From positions 62,001 to 126,000 of the forward strand of contig SUWJ01000001.1 in NCBI GenBank assembly GCA_015061545.1: a DNA stretch of 64,000 bases, given 5' to 3'. The position numbers were made by a program, and so were the translations under genes. Every line of letters starts with the position of its first letter. Within the stretch, counting starts at the first letter, position 1. The notes under the pieces are model-generated. The model saw only the letters and a list, made by a program, of their open reading frames with translations, made no database searches and was not told where the DNA came from. Positions 62,455 through 64,000 of the stretch are shown here, one piece after another. The stretch is from Lentisphaerota bacterium (GTDB lineage: Bacteria > Verrucomicrobiota > Lentisphaeria > Victivallales > Victivallaceae).

Positions 62455-62940
62455 TCAATCAAAAAGATTTCTGCCGAAGTTGACAAAGATCATCACCGGC
62501 AGCAGACCGTTTTTGTTGATATTGATCAAACCCAGCTGGAACGACGCATTGTTCTTGCCGTGATTCAACACGCCGACTTGAATGCCGTTTTCGCCGGACT
62601 GATTGAAAAATCCCCACTGCAAAGCAAACTCGCCATGCTGGGCGCGACACATATTGACAAACGCAATCTGAGCACCTTCCAAACTGCGGGCATAGTTGAA
62701 GCCGAACAGCGCAAACTGAAAGCCTTCCATTTTCTGAACATTGTTGCCGCACAATGCCAGCGAAGCGCCTTCGGTGGACTGATTGGCAATTACCGGCAGA
62801 CCGATACCGATACCGTCAATGCTTTTGCCGGAAATATTTTTCGGCACATCAAACCATACCCCGCAACCCGCTCCATCATCGGCACGCAGCGAAAAGATTG
62901 CAGCACAGGCAAAAGCCAACCCGATCATAAGTTTTTTCAT
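62455..62940 (-). CDS. Exported protein with LA_2272-like surface repeats
   Basis: 161 residues, signal peptide (KKLMIGLAFACAAIFSLRA). The mature part is a run of short hydrophobic/glycine repeats (ALFGFNYARSLEGAQIAFVNMC, FALQWGFFNQS, GIQVGVLNHG, FQLGLININ), resembling LA_2272-type surface repeats. Probably a beta-structured outer-surface protein; role unknown. It lies 51 bases upstream of the metallopeptidase pair on the same strand. Confidence 0.65.
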   Translation of the reverse strand: MKKLMIGLAFACAAIFSLRADDGAGCGVWFDVPKNISGKSIDGIGIGLPVIANQSTEGASLALCGNNVQKMEGFQFALFGFNYARSLEGAQIAFVNMCRAQHGEFALQWGFFNQSGENGIQVGVLNHGKNNASFQLGLININKNGLLPVMIFVNFGRNLFD

Positions 62941-63008
62941 TTTTTATTTTCCTTATCTTTTTATTTTTTATTTTATCTAATTTTTATTGGATTTAACTTT
63001 TACTTTGC

Positions 63009-63635
63009 TCAGAACTCCGCCACCATGGCACAAGGCAGCTGAGTGATCGGCATCTTGGGAAACATTACAGTAAGTTTCACCCTGGCAGCGGTCAGCTTAT
63101 CCAGATTCGCCGGTTCGCAAATCGTTGAAATACCTGCTTCAAAGAGTTTAAGAAAAACTCCTTCCAGCGCCGTACTTTCGTAAACATCTGACGCCAGCAA
63201 TTTGCACGGTGTCTTTTTCAGCCACTCCACAGCATCCAATTCCAGATAGACCGAACGCTGCGGAATATCAAACGAACGGGTGCTGCCCAACGCGTTGATG
63301 ATCACCGCCGGTGTATCCGGCACTCCGCCGTAAGCAGCCTCCAAATCCGCCGCGCTGATCCCGCCGGGGCAATTGGCACGGTCAAGGTGGATAACCGCGC
63401 AATCTATGCCGTAGAAATCCGCCAGATTTACATTGTCGCCGCGCACGCCATCATCGGTTTCCTTTATATGGCCGGGAAAATCGATGTAACTGCCGATCAT
63501 GGTGCGGGTATGCAAATCATAAACCACCCCCGTATACTGAGTCCGGTCAGATTTCAACGCAACTTCATGCTCAGTTATTACAGCATCCAACCCGTTCCAG
63601 CCGACAAATTGCCCTGTTATATCGATCCGTGTCAT
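63009..63635 (-). CDS. Cyclase-family (kynurenine formamidase-like) protein with altered metal site
   Basis: 208 residues. The fold matches the cyclase family (PF04199). The metal motif, usually HxGTHxDxPxH, here reads M46-I-G-S-Y50-I-D52-F-P-G-H56: the first two histidines are Met and Tyr, while Asp52 and His56 remain. Other segments are normal (GVYDL-like YTGVVYDL, LLASDVYEST). Either inactive or using another metal or no metal. It follows a DUF1015 gene by 11 bases. Confidence 0.75.
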   Translation of the reverse strand: MTRIDITGQFVGWNGLDAVITEHEVALKSDRTQYTGVVYDLHTRTMIGSYIDFPGHIKETDDGVRGDNVNLADFYGIDCAVIHLDRANCPGGISAADLEAAYGGVPDTPAVIINALGSTRSFDIPQRSVYLELDAVEWLKKTPCKLLASDVYESTALEGVFLKLFEAGISTICEPANLDKLTAARVKLTVMFPKMPITQLPCAMVAEF

Positions 63636-63646
63636 AGTTTATTCCC

Positions 63647-64000
63647 TCAGAAATTATGACAGACCAATCCATCGCGCAGTTTCGGCTCAAACCAGGTGGA
63701 TTTGGGCGGCATGATCTCATTGGCATCGGCAATATCAATAAGCTGATCGACGGTGGTGGGATACATGGAAAACGCCACTGCAAAATCACCCGAATTGACC
63801 AGTTTTTCCAACTCAGCCGTGCCGCGGATACCGCCGATAAAATCAATCGCCTTGCTGGTACGCGGATCGTCTATCCCCAGCATGGGGGCAAGAACATTAT
63901 CCTGCAAAATACTTACATCCAGCCGCTCGATCACGCCCAGATTGGCAATATCGAATTTGGGAGTCAGCGTGTACCATTGCTTATCCAGATACATCTTGAA
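63647..64000 (-). CDS. DUF1015-family protein (N-terminus beyond window)
   Basis: The last 118 residues or so of a DUF1015 protein, reading in from the right edge. Typical C-terminal elements: LDVSILQDNVLAPMLGIDD, AIDFIGGIRGTAELEKLV, AFSMYPTTVDQLIDIAD and MPPKSTWFEPKLRDGL. Family members are about 400 residues and have no firm function, but they often accompany serine/phosphoglycerate genes. It probably forms an operon with the cyclase-like gene. Confidence 0.88.
   Translation of the reverse strand, partial: FKMYLDKQWYTLTPKFDIANLGVIERLDVSILQDNVLAPMLGIDDPRTSKAIDFIGGIRGTAELEKLVNSGDFAVAFSMYPTTVDQLIDIADANEIMPPKSTWFEPKLRDGLVCHNF

Noticed and set aside
1-64000. tRNA, rRNA, CRISPR arrays, insertion sequences
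   Set aside because: No T-loop-like GTTCGANTC cloverleafs, rRNA stretches, regularly spaced repeats or transposase motifs were seen on either strand by eye.

Overview
The window reads as a chromosomal segment of a Gram-negative bacterium of the PVC superphylum, most likely Lentisphaerota (Victivallales-like). The envelope is Gram-negative: a Kdo transferase (waaA), a TolC-type outer-membrane lipoprotein, Tat translocase genes and lipobox proteins. The lineage call rests on three solitary prepilin-like genes with a near-identical [28 protein letters not shown]-type N-terminus, which are very abundant in Lentisphaerae and Planctomycetes, and on unusual gene fusions. It is inference, not a phylogenetic result. 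No rRNA, tRNA, CRISPR array, transposase or integrase was seen.

Layout. 1-7319 (minus): uvrA (cut by the left edge), a prepilin-like gene, catalase, a DEAD-box helicase and galU. 7519-12924 (plus): a biosynthetic run argB-aroK-aroC-pyrF-cutC-aac(3)-like, then a small Cys/His-rich secreted protein. 13058-13729: second prepilin-like gene, followed by a 640-base gap with a terminator, AT-rich DNA and a strong promoter. 14370-17095: a degenerate TrpC-like protein, then leuC-leuD. 17308-19594: an isolated phage-head cassette (scaffold-like, SU10/DUF5309-type major capsid, head-tail adaptor-like), with no terminase, portal, tail or integrase, enclosed by intrinsic terminators. 19646-24498 (minus): copper P-type ATPase, third prepilin-like gene, and a radical-SAM YhcC/MnmD fusion. 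24620-34442: FAD oxidoreductase, tyrA, a membrane protein, panD, a small secreted protein, a DciA-like protein, nagB, dnaG, and an Fe-S protein/IclR/U32-like operon. 34469-39319: a nuclease, tatC and tatA, divergent from a Tat-signal DUF362 protein and a NapH/NapG-like polyferredoxin fusion. 39350-45074: M29 aminopeptidase, 2-keto-3-deoxygluconate-type kinase, and the operon aspartate aminotransferase-lipoprotein-lexA-ankyrin. 45268-51261 (minus): the operon def-membrane protein-Cdc123-like-waaA-hrpB. 51447-60720: TolC-like lipoprotein, a GMP synthase lacking its glutaminase core, and the operon LMW phosphatase-RpiB/GlyA fusion-serS-nadD-rsfS-hypothetical, then trmB. 60796-64000 (minus): two tandem secreted zinc metallopeptidase paralogues, a surface-repeat-like protein, a variant cyclase-family protein and the C-terminus of a DUF1015 protein.

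Most of the window is housekeeping metabolism and information processing. The parts that stand out are the orphan capsid cassette, GuaA without the glutaminase catalytic residues, the TrpC-like pseudoenzyme, the RpiB-GlyA and YhcC-MnmD fusions, and a catalase gene whose Shine-Dalgarno sits inside a terminator-like hairpin.
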